Assembly (NCBI RefSeq): GCF_021233435.1
Contig: NZ_CP089468.1
Coordinates: forward strand, 2,652,597-2,716,596
Origin: Halobacterium noricense
GTDB taxonomy: Archaea > Halobacteriota > Halobacteria > Halobacteriales > Halobacteriaceae
Direction: 5' to 3'
Length of the DNA: 64,000 nt
Both the position numbers and the translations under genes were made by a program. Shown one piece after another: positions 8,861 to 17,086 of the stretch (the stretch's first letter is position 1; each line of letters opens with the position of its first letter). The notes beneath the pieces are model-generated. The model searched no databases, was not told the DNA's origin, and saw only the letters and a list, made by a program, of their open reading frames with translations.

Positions 8861-9289
8861 ATGCGACGGCGGACGGTGCTCGCAGCGGTGGCCGCGCTTG
8901 CCGCCGGCAGCGGCTGTTCGCGGATGGTCGTCGAGGACCCGGTGGAGGTCCGGGTGCGGCGTGCCAGCGAGGCCGCCGTCGAGAACGCCGACACCCACTG
9001 CCCGCTGTCCGCGCCGTTCGTTGAAGTCCACCCCGCCCTTGAGCGCGTGCTGTCGTCGGCGACGACCGCACCCGACGGCGAGTGGGTCGTCACGGACGTC
9101 GACCGGGAGACCGGCGAAGCGCTCGCGGCGGACCTCCGGAAGCGCTGCAGGCAGGTCGACGCCATCTACCACTACGAGGACGACGAGTACCGGGTGCGCG
9201 TGGAGACCGGCGACGGCGGCGCAGGGAACCGGAACGGTTCGGGCAGTTCGGAAACGATTAGGCGCGGGCGGCCCCAGGAACGCACATGA
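8861..9289 (+). CDS. probable lipoprotein
   Basis: A 142-residue secreted protein. The N-terminus MRRRTVLAAVAALAAGSGC has the charged n-region, hydrophobic stretch and lipobox cysteine (Cys19) of a haloarchaeal lipoprotein; an RRRT start hints at Tat export. The mature part has two more cysteines (HCPLSAP and KRCRQ), perhaps disulphide-bonded. Its stop overlaps the glmM start in an ATGA tetranucleotide, suggesting translational coupling, although a functional link to GlmM is not evident. Confidence 0.7.
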   Translation: MRRRTVLAAVAALAAGSGCSRMVVEDPVEVRVRRASEAAVENADTHCPLSAPFVEVHPALERVLSSATTAPDGEWVVTDVDRETGEALAADLRKRCRQVDAIYHYEDDEYRVRVETGDGGAGNRNGSGSSETIRRGRPQERT

Positions 9290-10650
9290 AAGTGTTCGGG
9301 TCCAGCGGCACCCGGGGCGTGGCGAACGAGGAACTCACCCCCGGGTTCGTGCAGGGGGTCGCGAAGGCCGCGGGGTCGGTGTGGCGGACCGACCGCGTGG
9401 CGGTCGCGCGGGACACGCGAACGACCGGCCGGATGCTCGTGAACGCCGCGACCAGCGGCCTCCAGAGCGTCGGCATCGACGTCGACCGGCTCGGCGTGGT
9501 GCCGACGCCGGGCCTGCAGGCGTACGCCGAACGCGAGGGGATTCCCGCGGTGATGGTGACCGCGAGTCACAACCCCGCGGAGTACAACGGCGTCAAGCTC
9601 GTTGGCGCGGACGGCGTCGAACTCCCCGTGGACGAGCTGGAGCGCATCGAGCGGAAGTTCCTCACCGAGCAGTTCGACGAGGTCGCGTGGGACGCGGTCG
9701 GCGCGGACGTCGCCGTGGAGTCCCCGCGCCGCGAGTACGTCGAACAGCTGCTGGCCGCCGTCGACAGCGAGACCATCGCGGACGCGAACCTCACGGTCGC
9801 GCTCGACCCCGGCCACGGCGCGGGCGCGCTCACCAGCCCCGAGTTCTACCGCCGGCTCGGCTGCAAGGTCGTCACCGTGAACAGCCAGCCCGACGGCCAC
9901 TTCCCGGGCCGGGACCCCGAGCCCGTCGCGGAGAACCTCGACGACCTCGGCGGTCTCGTACGCGCGACCGACGCCGACGTCGGCATCGCCCACGACGGCG
10001 ACGCCGACCGCGCCATCTTCTTCGACGAGCGCGGCGACTACGTCGAGGGCGACGCGACGCTGGCGGCGCTCGCGGAAGCCGAACTCGACGAGAACGACAC
10101 CACCGTCTCCGCGGTGAACGTCAGCCAGCGCCTCGTGGACGTCTGCGACCGAACGGGCGCGGACCTCGAACTCACGCCCATCGGGAGCACCCAGATTATG
10201 ACTCGCATCCGCCAACTCGAATCCGAGGGCGAGACCGTGCCGGTCGCCGGTGAGGGCAACGGCGGGGTCATCTTCCCGGGCTACCGGATGACCCGCGACG
10301 GCGCGTACACCGGCGCGCGCTTCCTCGAACTGCTCGCCGACGGCACGGCCAGCGAGGTCGTCGCGCCGTACAGCGACTACCACAACGTCCGCATCAACGT
10401 CGGCTACGACAACGACGCCGAGCGCGAGGCGCTGCTCGGCGCGGCCGAAGAACAGGCGCTGGACGCGGACGCCGAGCGAACCACCATCGACGGCTACCGA
10501 CTCGACTACGGGGACGCGTGGGTGCTCGCGCGCCCCTCGGGCACGGAACCCGTCGTCCGCATCTACGCGGAAGCCACCAGCGAGGAGCGCGCGAGCGCCC
10601 TCGCCGACGAGCTCGCGGCCGCGCTCCGCGCCGCGAAAGCCGGCGTCTAG
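9286..10650 (+). CDS. glmM: phosphoglucosamine mutase-type phosphohexomutase
   Basis: A 454-residue alpha-D-phosphohexomutase. The catalytic phosphoserine motif TASHNPAEYNG is near residue 90, the metal-binding DGDADR near 240, the sugar-binding GEGNGG near 323 and the phosphate-binding RPSGTEP near 420. Of the archaeal phosphomutases it most resembles GlmM (glucosamine 6-P to 1-P), but PGM/PMM activity cannot be excluded. It overlaps the upstream lipoprotein gene by 4 nt and its TAG stop lies within a CTAG shared with the convergent gene. Confidence 0.9.
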   Translation: MKVFGSSGTRGVANEELTPGFVQGVAKAAGSVWRTDRVAVARDTRTTGRMLVNAATSGLQSVGIDVDRLGVVPTPGLQAYAEREGIPAVMVTASHNPAEYNGVKLVGADGVELPVDELERIERKFLTEQFDEVAWDAVGADVAVESPRREYVEQLLAAVDSETIADANLTVALDPGHGAGALTSPEFYRRLGCKVVTVNSQPDGHFPGRDPEPVAENLDDLGGLVRATDADVGIAHDGDADRAIFFDERGDYVEGDATLAALAEAELDENDTTVSAVNVSQRLVDVCDRTGADLELTPIGSTQIMTRIRQLESEGETVPVAGEGNGGVIFPGYRMTRDGAYTGARFLELLADGTASEVVAPYSDYHNVRINVGYDNDAEREALLGAAEEQALDADAERTTIDGYRLDYGDAWVLARPSGTEPVVRIYAEATSEERASALADELAAALRAAKAGV

Positions 10651-11780
10651 AGCCGGTCGAGGGCGTCCCGGAGTTCCCGCTCGGCCTCGCGGGCGGCCGC
10701 GAGGTCGTCGGCGACCCCGGACTCGATGCGCTGTTTCTCGGAGTCGGTGAGTTCGTGTTCGGCGACCGCAGCCGTGCGCAGGCGCTGGTAGTCGTCGTCT
10801 CGGACCCGCCGACGGACTGCGTGGAGCGCCGCGAGCACGTCGTCGGCGGCGAACCGCGCGACGACTGAGACGAGCTCCTCCAGCCGGTGCCGGAGTTCCG
10901 CGGCGGGCGCGGGCGGCCACCCGACCGTGAGCGGCTCGGCGTCCAGCCGGTCGAGGTACGTGCGGTTGCCGCCGACCGCGCGCTTCAGTGCCCGCGGCTC
11001 GGCGACGTAGTGGTCGAGTTTTGACGGCGAGTATTCGGCGAACTCCAGCAGTTGTGGGAGGGGTTCCGTGCCGGCCTCGCGGTCCGCGACGAACGCCGCG
11101 AGGTCGTCGGGCACGGAGTCGAAGCCCACGAGCGGGTACGACTGCGTGGTCTCCACGAACCCGAGCACGTCACGGGCGGGCGCGGACTCGCGGAACTCCC
11201 GGAACGCCGCACGCACGCGCTCGTCGTACGTCTCGATTGGGTCGCGTAGCGTCTCCACGGGGGCGTCGAGGTCCGCGTCCCCGAGCCGCTGGAGGCGTTC
11301 CAGTTGCTCGACCTCCGCGGCGTACTCGTCGGCGCGCTCCGCTACCCGCGTCCGCGTGTCGCCGTACGCCTCTCGCGCGTCCGCGAGGTCGTCGAGCCGG
11401 CCGACGAGCTCTCGCGCGTCCGCGAGTCGGTCGCGCGCCTCCGCGAAGTCGCTCTCGGAGAGCCGGCGCTTCTTGAACAAGTCCAGAAGCGACTCGAAAG
11501 CCTCCCGCTCCGGGAGGTCCTCGTTCAACTCCTCGACGAACGCCACGAGGTCGTCCTGGAAGTCGATGTACGACTTGAAGTCCCCCGTGCCGGTGGCGTC
11601 GGCCTCGTACTGGTCGAACAGCCGTTCGAGGCCGTCGATGGCCTCTTGGAGGGTTCGGAGCCGGTCCTTGCCGACGTCTTCGACCGCGTCGCGGGCGTCC
11701 TCGCGAGCGTCCCGCGCGGCTTCGAGGTCGGCGACGAGGCCGGACGGGTCGGTGGTGCGGGCGGCCTGCGCGTCGGGCAT
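10647..11780 (-). CDS. DUF7118-type coiled-coil protein
   Basis: A 377-residue soluble, highly charged protein. Residues about 15-220 are nearly continuous helix with heptad-like patterning (AARDAREDARDAVEDV, DRLADARELVGRLDDLADARE), predicting long coiled coils; the C-terminal third is also helical. It resembles a haloarchaeal family of unknown function. Its stop overlaps the glmM stop in a shared CTAG. A structural role is only inference. Confidence 0.75.
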   Translation of the reverse strand: MPDAQAARTTDPSGLVADLEAARDAREDARDAVEDVGKDRLRTLQEAIDGLERLFDQYEADATGTGDFKSYIDFQDDLVAFVEELNEDLPEREAFESLLDLFKKRRLSESDFAEARDRLADARELVGRLDDLADAREAYGDTRTRVAERADEYAAEVEQLERLQRLGDADLDAPVETLRDPIETYDERVRAAFREFRESAPARDVLGFVETTQSYPLVGFDSVPDDLAAFVADREAGTEPLPQLLEFAEYSPSKLDHYVAEPRALKRAVGGNRTYLDRLDAEPLTVGWPPAPAAELRHRLEELVSVVARFAADDVLAALHAVRRRVRDDDYQRLRTAAVAEHELTDSEKQRIESGVADDLAAAREAERELRDALDRL

Positions 11781-12249
11781 TACGTGAACGGTGGGCGCTC
11801 GCGCTGATAGGCTTTCTGTGCGACGCAGGGCAGCATCGTGGAACACTGCGAATGGTCCAGACAGCACCTCCTCGAAAGCCCCGAGGCTGTAGACTCGGTG
11901 CGCTCGCTGCGCGCGCTCCCTAGGGTCGCGTGCTTACTTCGCGCGCCTTCGTCTACAGCCTCGCCCCTTTCAATCCGCCCAATTGCCGGTTGGTCAGCCA
12001 GCAGGGTGGGAATGAAAGGGGCGGCATGCTACGGGAAGCACGGCGACGTAAGCACTGGACCGAGCGTAGCGAGGGAAACGCGCAGCGAGCCGCGGGAGTC
12101 ACGCGAGCACCGCGAGCGTGACAACGGAAGTCGCAGCCCGCGAACGCAGTGAGCCGGAACGTCTTCCGGCAGCGTAGCCTGCCGGGGCTTTCGAGGTCAG
12201 CGAAAGAGCAGTCAAAACGACGAATACGAGCAGAGAATCAAAAACGGAG
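11781..12249. repeat. structured intergenic element with nested inverted repeats
   Basis: No gene is credible here. A perfect 14-bp inverted repeat bounds the core: CCTCGAAAGCCCCG at 11870-11883 and its complement at 12183-12196. Nested inside are a 12-bp pair (GAGGCTGTAGAC 11883-11894 / 11951-11962), a 10-bp pair (GCCCCTTTCA 11963-11972 / 12012-12021) and a small hairpin at 12098-12122 with arms GTCACGC/GCGTGAC and loop GAGCACCGCGA. The whole looks like a composite of palindromic elements; no transposase is present. Confidence 0.75.
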
Positions 12250-12615
12250 TCAGTACACGTCGTCGGGGTCGAAGACCTGCTCGCCGACGACTTCCCCATC
12301 GAGCGTGCGGTGGAAGCAGGAGTGGTAGCCGGTGTGGCAGGCACCACCGGATTGGTGGACGCGATAGAGGAGCGCGTCGCCGTCGCAGTCGACGCGGACT
12401 TCCTCGATCTTCTGGGTGTGGCCGCTGGTCGCGCCTTTCTCCCAGAGTTCCTCGCGGGAGCGCGAGTAGTAGTGCGCGCGGCCGGTCTCGACGGTCTGCT
12501 CGACGGCGTCGCGGTCGGCGTACGCGAGCATCACGACCTCCTCGGTCTCGACGTCCTGGGCGACGACCGTGACGAGGCCGTCGTCGCCGAAGTCGAGGTC
12601 GACTTCGAAGTCCAT
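12250..12615 (-). CDS. hisI: phosphoribosyl-AMP cyclohydrolase
   Basis: A 121-residue enzyme of histidine biosynthesis that opens the purine ring of phosphoribosyl-AMP. It has the conserved [16 protein letters not shown] and the zinc/magnesium-binding DCDGDALLY and [15 protein letters not shown] motifs. It is the stand-alone HisI domain without a fused HisE, usual for archaea. hisA and hisB lie within 3 kb but on the other strand. Confidence 0.96.
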   Translation of the reverse strand: MDFEVDLDFGDDGLVTVVAQDVETEEVVMLAYADRDAVEQTVETGRAHYYSRSREELWEKGATSGHTQKIEEVRVDCDGDALLYRVHQSGGACHTGYHSCFHRTLDGEVVGEQVFDPDDVY

Positions 12616-12657
12616 ACGGGAGCGAGGCGGGCCGGCCGGTTAGCGGTTGCGTCCGCG

Positions 12658-13596
12658 TCAGGCGGGCACGAGGCCGAGCGCGTCCATCACCCAGAAGAGC
12701 ACGTCGCCCCCCGCGAGCGCGACCAGCAGGCCGACGAACAGCGGGATGATGAACGGGACGCCCGGCGTCACCCAGACCTCCTCGTTGTCGACGATGACGT
12801 CGAGGCCTTCGCGGAGGTCGGCGGGCGTGGTGCCGTACGCGGAGCCCTCGATGGCTTCGAGGAACGCGGCGGCACCCCACGGGTCGCCGCTGCCGTCCGT
12901 GACGACCGCGCCGCCGGTCGGGTCGTTGGGGTCGTCGGGGAGCGTGTCGGGGTCGCGGAGTTCCGGGTGCTCGCGGAGGTCCGCGAGGTCGAGGCCGCGC
13001 CACCGGAGGTACATCCGGAGCGCGTCCAGGTCGAGGCCGTCCCGGGTGAAGCCGTCGTGGGTTTCGAGGAGGCTGCCGTGGGTGTCGGTGAGTTCGGGGA
13101 CCGGGACGCGGCGGCCGACGAACATCACGACGGAGAACTCGCCGACGAGGGCGTTCCGGCCGCCGAGCACGAGCGGGTACGCCAGCCCGAACAGGACGGT
13201 GTTCGTGAGAATTGTCAGCGAGAACACGCCGAGCGTGGTCTCCACGACCGGCAGCGAGTACCCCAGCAGTTCGTAGGAGGGGTAGGTCGGGAAGACGACA
13301 GCGAGCGTCATGAACGCGCGGGCGTCGGCGCCGCCGAACCCGCCGACGTACCAGAACGCGTACGCGAGAGGGACGACGAAGAGGAGGCTGAACGCGACGC
13401 GGACGGCGAACGGCTGGAAGGCGTACGGCGTGCCGAGCGCGGTGTAGCCGTCCCAGACCAGGAGGACGGCACCGAGCAGGACGAGCGGCCCCCAGAGGTC
13501 GTTCGGGACGCGGCGCGTCCGCCAGTCCCGGAGCGCCGCCCAGCCGAGCGCCGGCACGACGAGCAACCGCAGGAGGTCGGGTATCGAGGCGTCCAC
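12658..13596 (-). CDS. pibD: prepilin/preflagellin peptidase (A24 family)
   Basis: A 312-residue multi-pass membrane aspartic protease that trims class III signal peptides of archaeal pilins and archaellins. The two catalytic aspartates are seen in ALRDWRTRRVPND (Asp24) and in the GGADA form of the GxGD motif (Asp91). About six membrane segments are visible, with a long soluble loop around 170-265 that is larger than in bacterial relatives. It is separate from the SipW-type processing system found at 56.6 kb. Confidence 0.88.
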   Translation of the reverse strand: MDASIPDLLRLLVVPALGWAALRDWRTRRVPNDLWGPLVLLGAVLLVWDGYTALGTPYAFQPFAVRVAFSLLFVVPLAYAFWYVGGFGGADARAFMTLAVVFPTYPSYELLGYSLPVVETTLGVFSLTILTNTVLFGLAYPLVLGGRNALVGEFSVVMFVGRRVPVPELTDTHGSLLETHDGFTRDGLDLDALRMYLRWRGLDLADLREHPELRDPDTLPDDPNDPTGGAVVTDGSGDPWGAAAFLEAIEGSAYGTTPADLREGLDVIVDNEEVWVTPGVPFIIPLFVGLLVALAGGDVLFWVMDALGLVPA

Positions 13597-13754
13597 TACC
13601 GAGTGTCGGGGACGCCGCCGGCTTAGGTGTTGTCCTTACCCGTGGACGGCGGCCGCTACGCGGAACTACGTACGGTTGCAGCGGAGAAGACACGCCGTCC
13701 TCGGTGGACGGCGACTCGCAAAAATTCGGGGTCGGGTGCGACTCGTGTCGCGGC

Positions 13755-14144
13755 TTAGATGACGCGGTTCTGTAGGTAGTCGAGGTGCTTGGCGTTGTAG
13801 ACGATTTTGACCTCGTCGGCGTCCGGGGAGCCGATGCAGGTCAGGCGGACGTTCTTCTCTTCGACTTCCTCGTCGGAGAGAATCTGCTGCATGTCCATGT
13901 TGATTTCGCCTTTCTTCACGATGGCCGCGCAGTTCGCACACGCGCCGGCGCGGCACGAGAACGGCCAGTCGTAGCCCTGCGCTTCGGCGGCTTCGAGGAT
14001 GTACTCGCCCTCGGCGACTTCCAGCGAACCGTAGTCTTCCTCGTCGAGGCCTGCGTCGTCGGCCTTCTCGAAGAGGTCGTCGTCGTCCATGTCCCAGCCC
14101 TGGTCGTCCAGAGTCTCGTAATTGAGGTATTCAACCGTCGGCAT
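13755..14144 (-). CDS. fer: halophilic 2Fe-2S ferredoxin
   Basis: A 129-residue plant-type ferredoxin, a soluble electron carrier. The four ligands are C64, C69, C72 (CRAGACANC) and C103 (LTCIG). The acidic N-terminal insertion ([21 protein letters not shown], about 16-36) is the known salt-adaptive domain of haloarchaeal ferredoxins. Starts at ATG 14144 with the conserved [10 protein letters not shown]. Confidence 0.95.
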   Translation of the reverse strand: MPTVEYLNYETLDDQGWDMDDDDLFEKADDAGLDEEDYGSLEVAEGEYILEAAEAQGYDWPFSCRAGACANCAAIVKKGEINMDMQQILSDEEVEEKNVRLTCIGSPDADEVKIVYNAKHLDYLQNRVI

Positions 14145-14259
14145 CGTTCGAAGCGTTCGCAGTCCGCCGGCATAGTAGTTTTCGTTCTCGTCGAACGACG
14201 GGAATGGGCGCAACACCCCACGAACGTTCGATTTTCGGGAATCCGCCAGTGACGGGACG

Positions 14260-14267
14260 CTTTTAGG
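14260..14267 (+). promoter_or_regulatory. hisA TATA box
   Basis: CTTTTAGG lies 23 nt before the hisA ATG, the spacing that gives a leaderless or nearly leaderless transcript in haloarchaea. Confidence 0.55.
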
Positions 14268-14289
14268 GGAGCCACCCGGACACGACGGT

Positions 14290-15012
14290 ATGGCGTTCGA
14301 GTCCTTCGAGGTCGTACCGGCGGTGGACATGCAGGACGGCGAGGTCGTCCAGCTCGTGCAGGGCGAGCGCGGCACCGAGCGGCGCTACGGCGACCCCGTG
14401 GAGGCCGCCCAGCGGTGGGTGTCCGCGGGCGCGCGCACGCTCCACCTCGTCGACCTCGACGGCGCGTTCGAGGGCGAACGCGGGAATGCCGAGGCCGTCG
14501 AGCGCATCCTCGACGCGACGAGCGTCGACGTCCAGGTCGGCGGCGGCATCCGCAGCGTCGCCGACGCCACCGAACTCTTGGAGCGCGGCGTCGACCGCGT
14601 CATCCTCGGCACCGCGGCCGTCGAGAATCCGGAAATCGTCGGCGAAATCAGCGCGGAGTACCCGGGCAGCGTGATGGTGAGCCTCGACGCGAAAGACGGC
14701 GAGGTCGTCGTCGAGGGCTGGACAGAGGGCACGGGGCTGGACCCCGCGGAGGCCGCCCAGCGCTACGCAGACCTCGGCGCGGGCTCGATTCTGTTCACGA
14801 ACGTCGACGTCGAAGGCCAGCAGGAGGGCGTCGAGACGGAGCCCGTCCAGCGACTCGCCGACAGCGTCGACATCCCGGTCGTCGCGAGCGGCGGCGTCGC
14901 CGAAATCGACGACGTCCTCGCGCTCCGCGACGCGGGTGCGGCCGCCGTCGTCGTCGGCACCGCGCTCTACGAGGGGAACTTCACCCTCGAAGAAGCCGAG
15001 GACGCGCTGTAG
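14290..15012 (+). CDS. hisA: ProFAR isomerase (HisA)
   Basis: A 240-residue TIM-barrel enzyme of histidine synthesis. The catalytic aspartate is in [10 protein letters not shown] (Asp13); the phosphate-binding segments QVGGGIRS near 78 and [11 protein letters not shown] near 197 are intact. Length is normal. It is followed by a palindromic intergenic element and then hisB on the same strand. Confidence 0.96.
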   Translation: MAFESFEVVPAVDMQDGEVVQLVQGERGTERRYGDPVEAAQRWVSAGARTLHLVDLDGAFEGERGNAEAVERILDATSVDVQVGGGIRSVADATELLERGVDRVILGTAAVENPEIVGEISAEYPGSVMVSLDAKDGEVVVEGWTEGTGLDPAEAAQRYADLGAGSILFTNVDVEGQQEGVETEPVQRLADSVDIPVVASGGVAEIDDVLALRDAGAAAVVVGTALYEGNFTLEEAEDAL

Positions 15013-15070
15013 TGGCGGATTCCGGACCACCACACGCTGTAGCAGACTACCCAACCGGTAGCGGGTGGAC

Positions 15071-15175
15071 TGAAAGGGGCCGACCGCTGGCAGTCACTCG
15101 CGACGCAAGGACCGCAGGCCGGAGGCCGAGGACCGCAACGAGCGAGCGGCCGCCAGCGGGGGGGGCTTTCGGGGA
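15071..15175. repeat. imperfect inverted-repeat element between hisA and hisB
   Basis: The left end is TGAAAGGGGC followed by CCGCTGGC (15084-15091); the right end is GCCAGCGG (15152-15159) followed by a G-run and CTTTC. The 8-bp pair is perfect and the outer GAAAG/CTTTC pair matches. Its plan resembles the elements at 11870-12196 and 39414-39523. Confidence 0.6.
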
Positions 15176-15261
15176 AGCGTCGTCGTGACTGAAAAGACGA
15201 GCAAGTCATAGTCTACCTAGCAGGCGGAACGGCCTTGTAGACGGACGTTCACGTGGCGTAC

Positions 15262-15903
15262 ATGACCGACCGGACGGCCGCCGTGAGCCGCGAGACGGCG
15301 GAGACGGACATCGACGTGACGCTGGACGTGGACGGGGACGGCGACAGCACCGTGGACACCGGCGTGGGCTTTTTCGACCACATGCTGGCGTCGTTCTCGA
15401 AGCACGGGCTGTTCGACTTGACCGTGCGTTGTGACGGCGACCTGGACATCGACGACCACCACACGGTCGAGGACGTGGGCATCGCCGTCGGGGAGGCGTT
15501 CGCGGAGGCGCTCGGGGACAAACGCGGCATCGAGCGGTTCGCGGACCGCCGCGTGCCGCTGGACGAGGCGGTCGCGAGCGTCGTCGTGGACGTCTCGGGG
15601 CGGCCGCTGTACGAGTTCGGGGGGGTCTCCGGGAGCGGAGCGACCGGAGGTTCGTCACGGGCGCAGCGAAGTGACGGCAAGTTCAGCCAGCCGTACGTCG
15701 GCGAGTTCACGAGCACGATGGCGGCGCACTTCTTCCGGTCGCTGGCGATGCACGCCGGCCTGACGCTACACTGCGAGGTGGAAGGGGAGAACGCCCACCA
15801 CGAGATAGAGGCGCTGTTCAAGGGCGTCGCGCGGGCGCTGGACGACGCGACGCGCATCGACGAGCGGCGCTCCGGGACGCCGTCGACGAAGGGAGAACTG
15901 TAG
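15262..15903 (+). CDS. hisB: imidazoleglycerol-phosphate dehydratase
   Basis: A 213-residue manganese enzyme of histidine synthesis. Metal-binding motifs GFFDHML and DDHHTVED and the later HAGL and [12 protein letters not shown] are all present. ATG 15262 is chosen over GTG 15253 because it begins the family N-terminus. Residues about 123-139 ([17 protein letters not shown]) form an insertion between the usual GRPLYEFGG and the FxxPYVGEF segment; it is encoded by a double hairpin (15627-15676). Confidence 0.95.
   Translation: MTDRTAAVSRETAETDIDVTLDVDGDGDSTVDTGVGFFDHMLASFSKHGLFDLTVRCDGDLDIDDHHTVEDVGIAVGEAFAEALGDKRGIERFADRRVPLDEAVASVVVDVSGRPLYEFGGVSGSGATGGSSRAQRSDGKFSQPYVGEFTSTMAAHFFRSLAMHAGLTLHCEVEGENAHHEIEALFKGVARALDDATRIDERRSGTPSTKGEL
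15627..15676. repeat. in-frame double-hairpin insertion in hisB
   Basis: Hairpin one (15627-15649) has arms CTCCGG/CCGGAG and the 11-nt loop GAGCGGAGCGA, the same plan as in ileS. Hairpin two (15653-15676) has arms CGTCAC/GTGACG around GGGCGCAGCGAA. Both are read through in frame. Confidence 0.85.
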
Positions 15904-15954
15904 CGGCCGACGACGAGTCGGCGTGCGCGACCCGTGGGCAGGCGTGCTATCGCG

Positions 15955-16251
15955 TTATTCGCGGAGGCACGCCGAGCAGCTGCCGGGCGTCGTCAACGTG
16001 ACGCGGTACTCGGCCTCGACCGGGCCGCTGCCGTTCTCGCTGGCGACTATCGAGTCCCACTTCGGGAAGACGAACTCCGGCTCGCCGCCGCACTCGAAGC
16101 ACACCGCCATCGAGCAGCCCCCCGGCTCCGCGTGGCCGTTCAGCCAGCTCGTCTCGCAGGCCACGCAGAGGCCGCCCTCCACGGTGCCGGAGGACCGCTT
16201 CACCGTGATTCGGTCGTAGTCGCCGCCGCGGCCGCATCGGAAACAATCCAT
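15955..16251 (-). CDS. small protein with four CxxC pairs
   Basis: A 98-residue soluble protein with CFRC at 3-6, CVAC near 28, CFEC near 50 and CSAC close to the end, so it probably binds two zinc ions. The ATG at 16251 is preferred to the longer open frame because it places the first CxxC at the N-terminus. No known family function; it resembles the many haloarchaeal CxxC zinc-finger microproteins. Confidence 0.7.
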   Translation of the reverse strand: MDCFRCGRGGDYDRITVKRSSGTVEGGLCVACETSWLNGHAEPGGCSMAVCFECGGEPEFVFPKWDSIVASENGSGPVEAEYRVTLTTPGSCSACLRE

Positions 16252-16343
16252 CGTGTGTATCTCGCTGGTCCCGGCGGAGCAGCGCTTCGAGTAGGACAGT
16301 GACACAGGACCTTATCAGTATTGGGGGACGCCGCGACCGGCGC

Positions 16344-16919
16344 TCAGGTCGTCCGCAAGCCCGCAGGGGATTCTTCGAGGTCGCCGTTCTCGACGGCGGC
16401 TTCGACGGCTTCCTTGAACTCGCGGCCGCCGAGGTCGTAGGCGTTCGTCGCGAGCGCGCGCAGGTCGTCGCGGGGCATCGTGCCGTCGCGGTTCTGGAGC
16501 AAGCGAATCACTTGTGCGTAGCCCGACGGCCGGCGCTTCGACTGCGTGCCGCCGGTGTCGGCTTCGTCGCCGCCCTCAGTCCCCGTGGCTTCCTGGTCGT
16601 CCGCACTCCCGGATTCGATGACGATGCCATCGTCCGCGTCGGACTCGGCGGTCGAATCGGCGGATTCGGCCGCGTCGATTTCGGAATCGTCGTCTGTCCG
16701 CTCGGCGGATTCAGTCACAGACTTGTCCTCGGCTCCGGGAGCCGCGGCGGGCGGGGAGCCCGCGGCGTCGAGCAGCGGGTCGACGACCGACTGGAGGGTC
16801 GCGCGGCAGTCCGTGCAGAGCGCGAGGCGTCGGGACTCGCCGGCGACGGAGGCGGGCACGACCTCGTAGACGCCGTCGGCGGCGTCGCCACAGAAGTCAC
16901 ACGTGTCGAGTTGGCGCAT
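16344..16919 (-). CDS. zinc-ribbon protein with C-terminal winged helix
   Basis: A 191-residue protein in three parts: an N-terminal zinc ribbon (CDFC near 7 and CTDC near 35), an acidic low-complexity linker of about 70 residues rich in D, E, S and A, and a C-terminal domain (SGYAQVIRLLQNRDGTMPRD onward) that looks like a winged helix. The design suggests a transcription regulator. It lies beside the stranded 5' end of the ACT gene, in the opposite direction. Confidence 0.7.
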   Translation of the reverse strand: MRQLDTCDFCGDAADGVYEVVPASVAGESRRLALCTDCRATLQSVVDPLLDAAGSPPAAAPGAEDKSVTESAERTDDDSEIDAAESADSTAESDADDGIVIESGSADDQEATGTEGGDEADTGGTQSKRRPSGYAQVIRLLQNRDGTMPRDDLRALATNAYDLGGREFKEAVEAAVENGDLEESPAGLRTT

Positions 16920-17006
16920 GCACGGGAGGACGAGGCGGGGCGGCAAAAGTCCTGCCGAGCGCCGCGCACCCACACCGTTTTGCCGGCCCGCCGCCTGCGT
17001 CGTCGT

Positions 17007-17039
17007 ATGTTCGAGGATATCTGCAGATGGACTGAATAA
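17007..17039 (+). pseudogene. stranded 5' end of the ACT-domain gene (attL side)
   Basis: ATG TTC GAG GAT ATC (17007-17021) encodes MFEDI and then runs into element DNA, giving the dead peptide MFEDICRWTE. Joined to the codons starting at 20499 it would rebuild MFEDIMQKFAGSP. From memory, haloarchaeal homologues of the ACT gene start with a very similar MF(D/E)(E/D)IM(E/Q)KF. It therefore appears to be the original start, separated by the 3.5-kb insertion. Confidence 0.8.
17022..17036. other. attL element arm
   Basis: TGCA followed by GATGGACTGAA. Its 11-bp arm is the exact reverse complement of 20488-20498. It directly follows the MFEDI codons of the interrupted gene. Confidence 0.7.
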
Positions 17040-17086
17040 GCCTGTGGGAATCAAGATTGAAGTAACTCGGCTTAGACAGGGAGTGT

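Noticed and set aside
11838-12152. 104-residue ORF in the structured gap upstream of hisI
   Set aside because: It runs through the nested inverted repeats, and its product is low-complexity with no start signal.
12658-13596. PibD as the processing enzyme of the surface cluster at 51-59 kb
   Set aside because: The clustered proteins have Sec/Tat signals and not class III pilin signals; the SipW-type peptidase beside them fits better.
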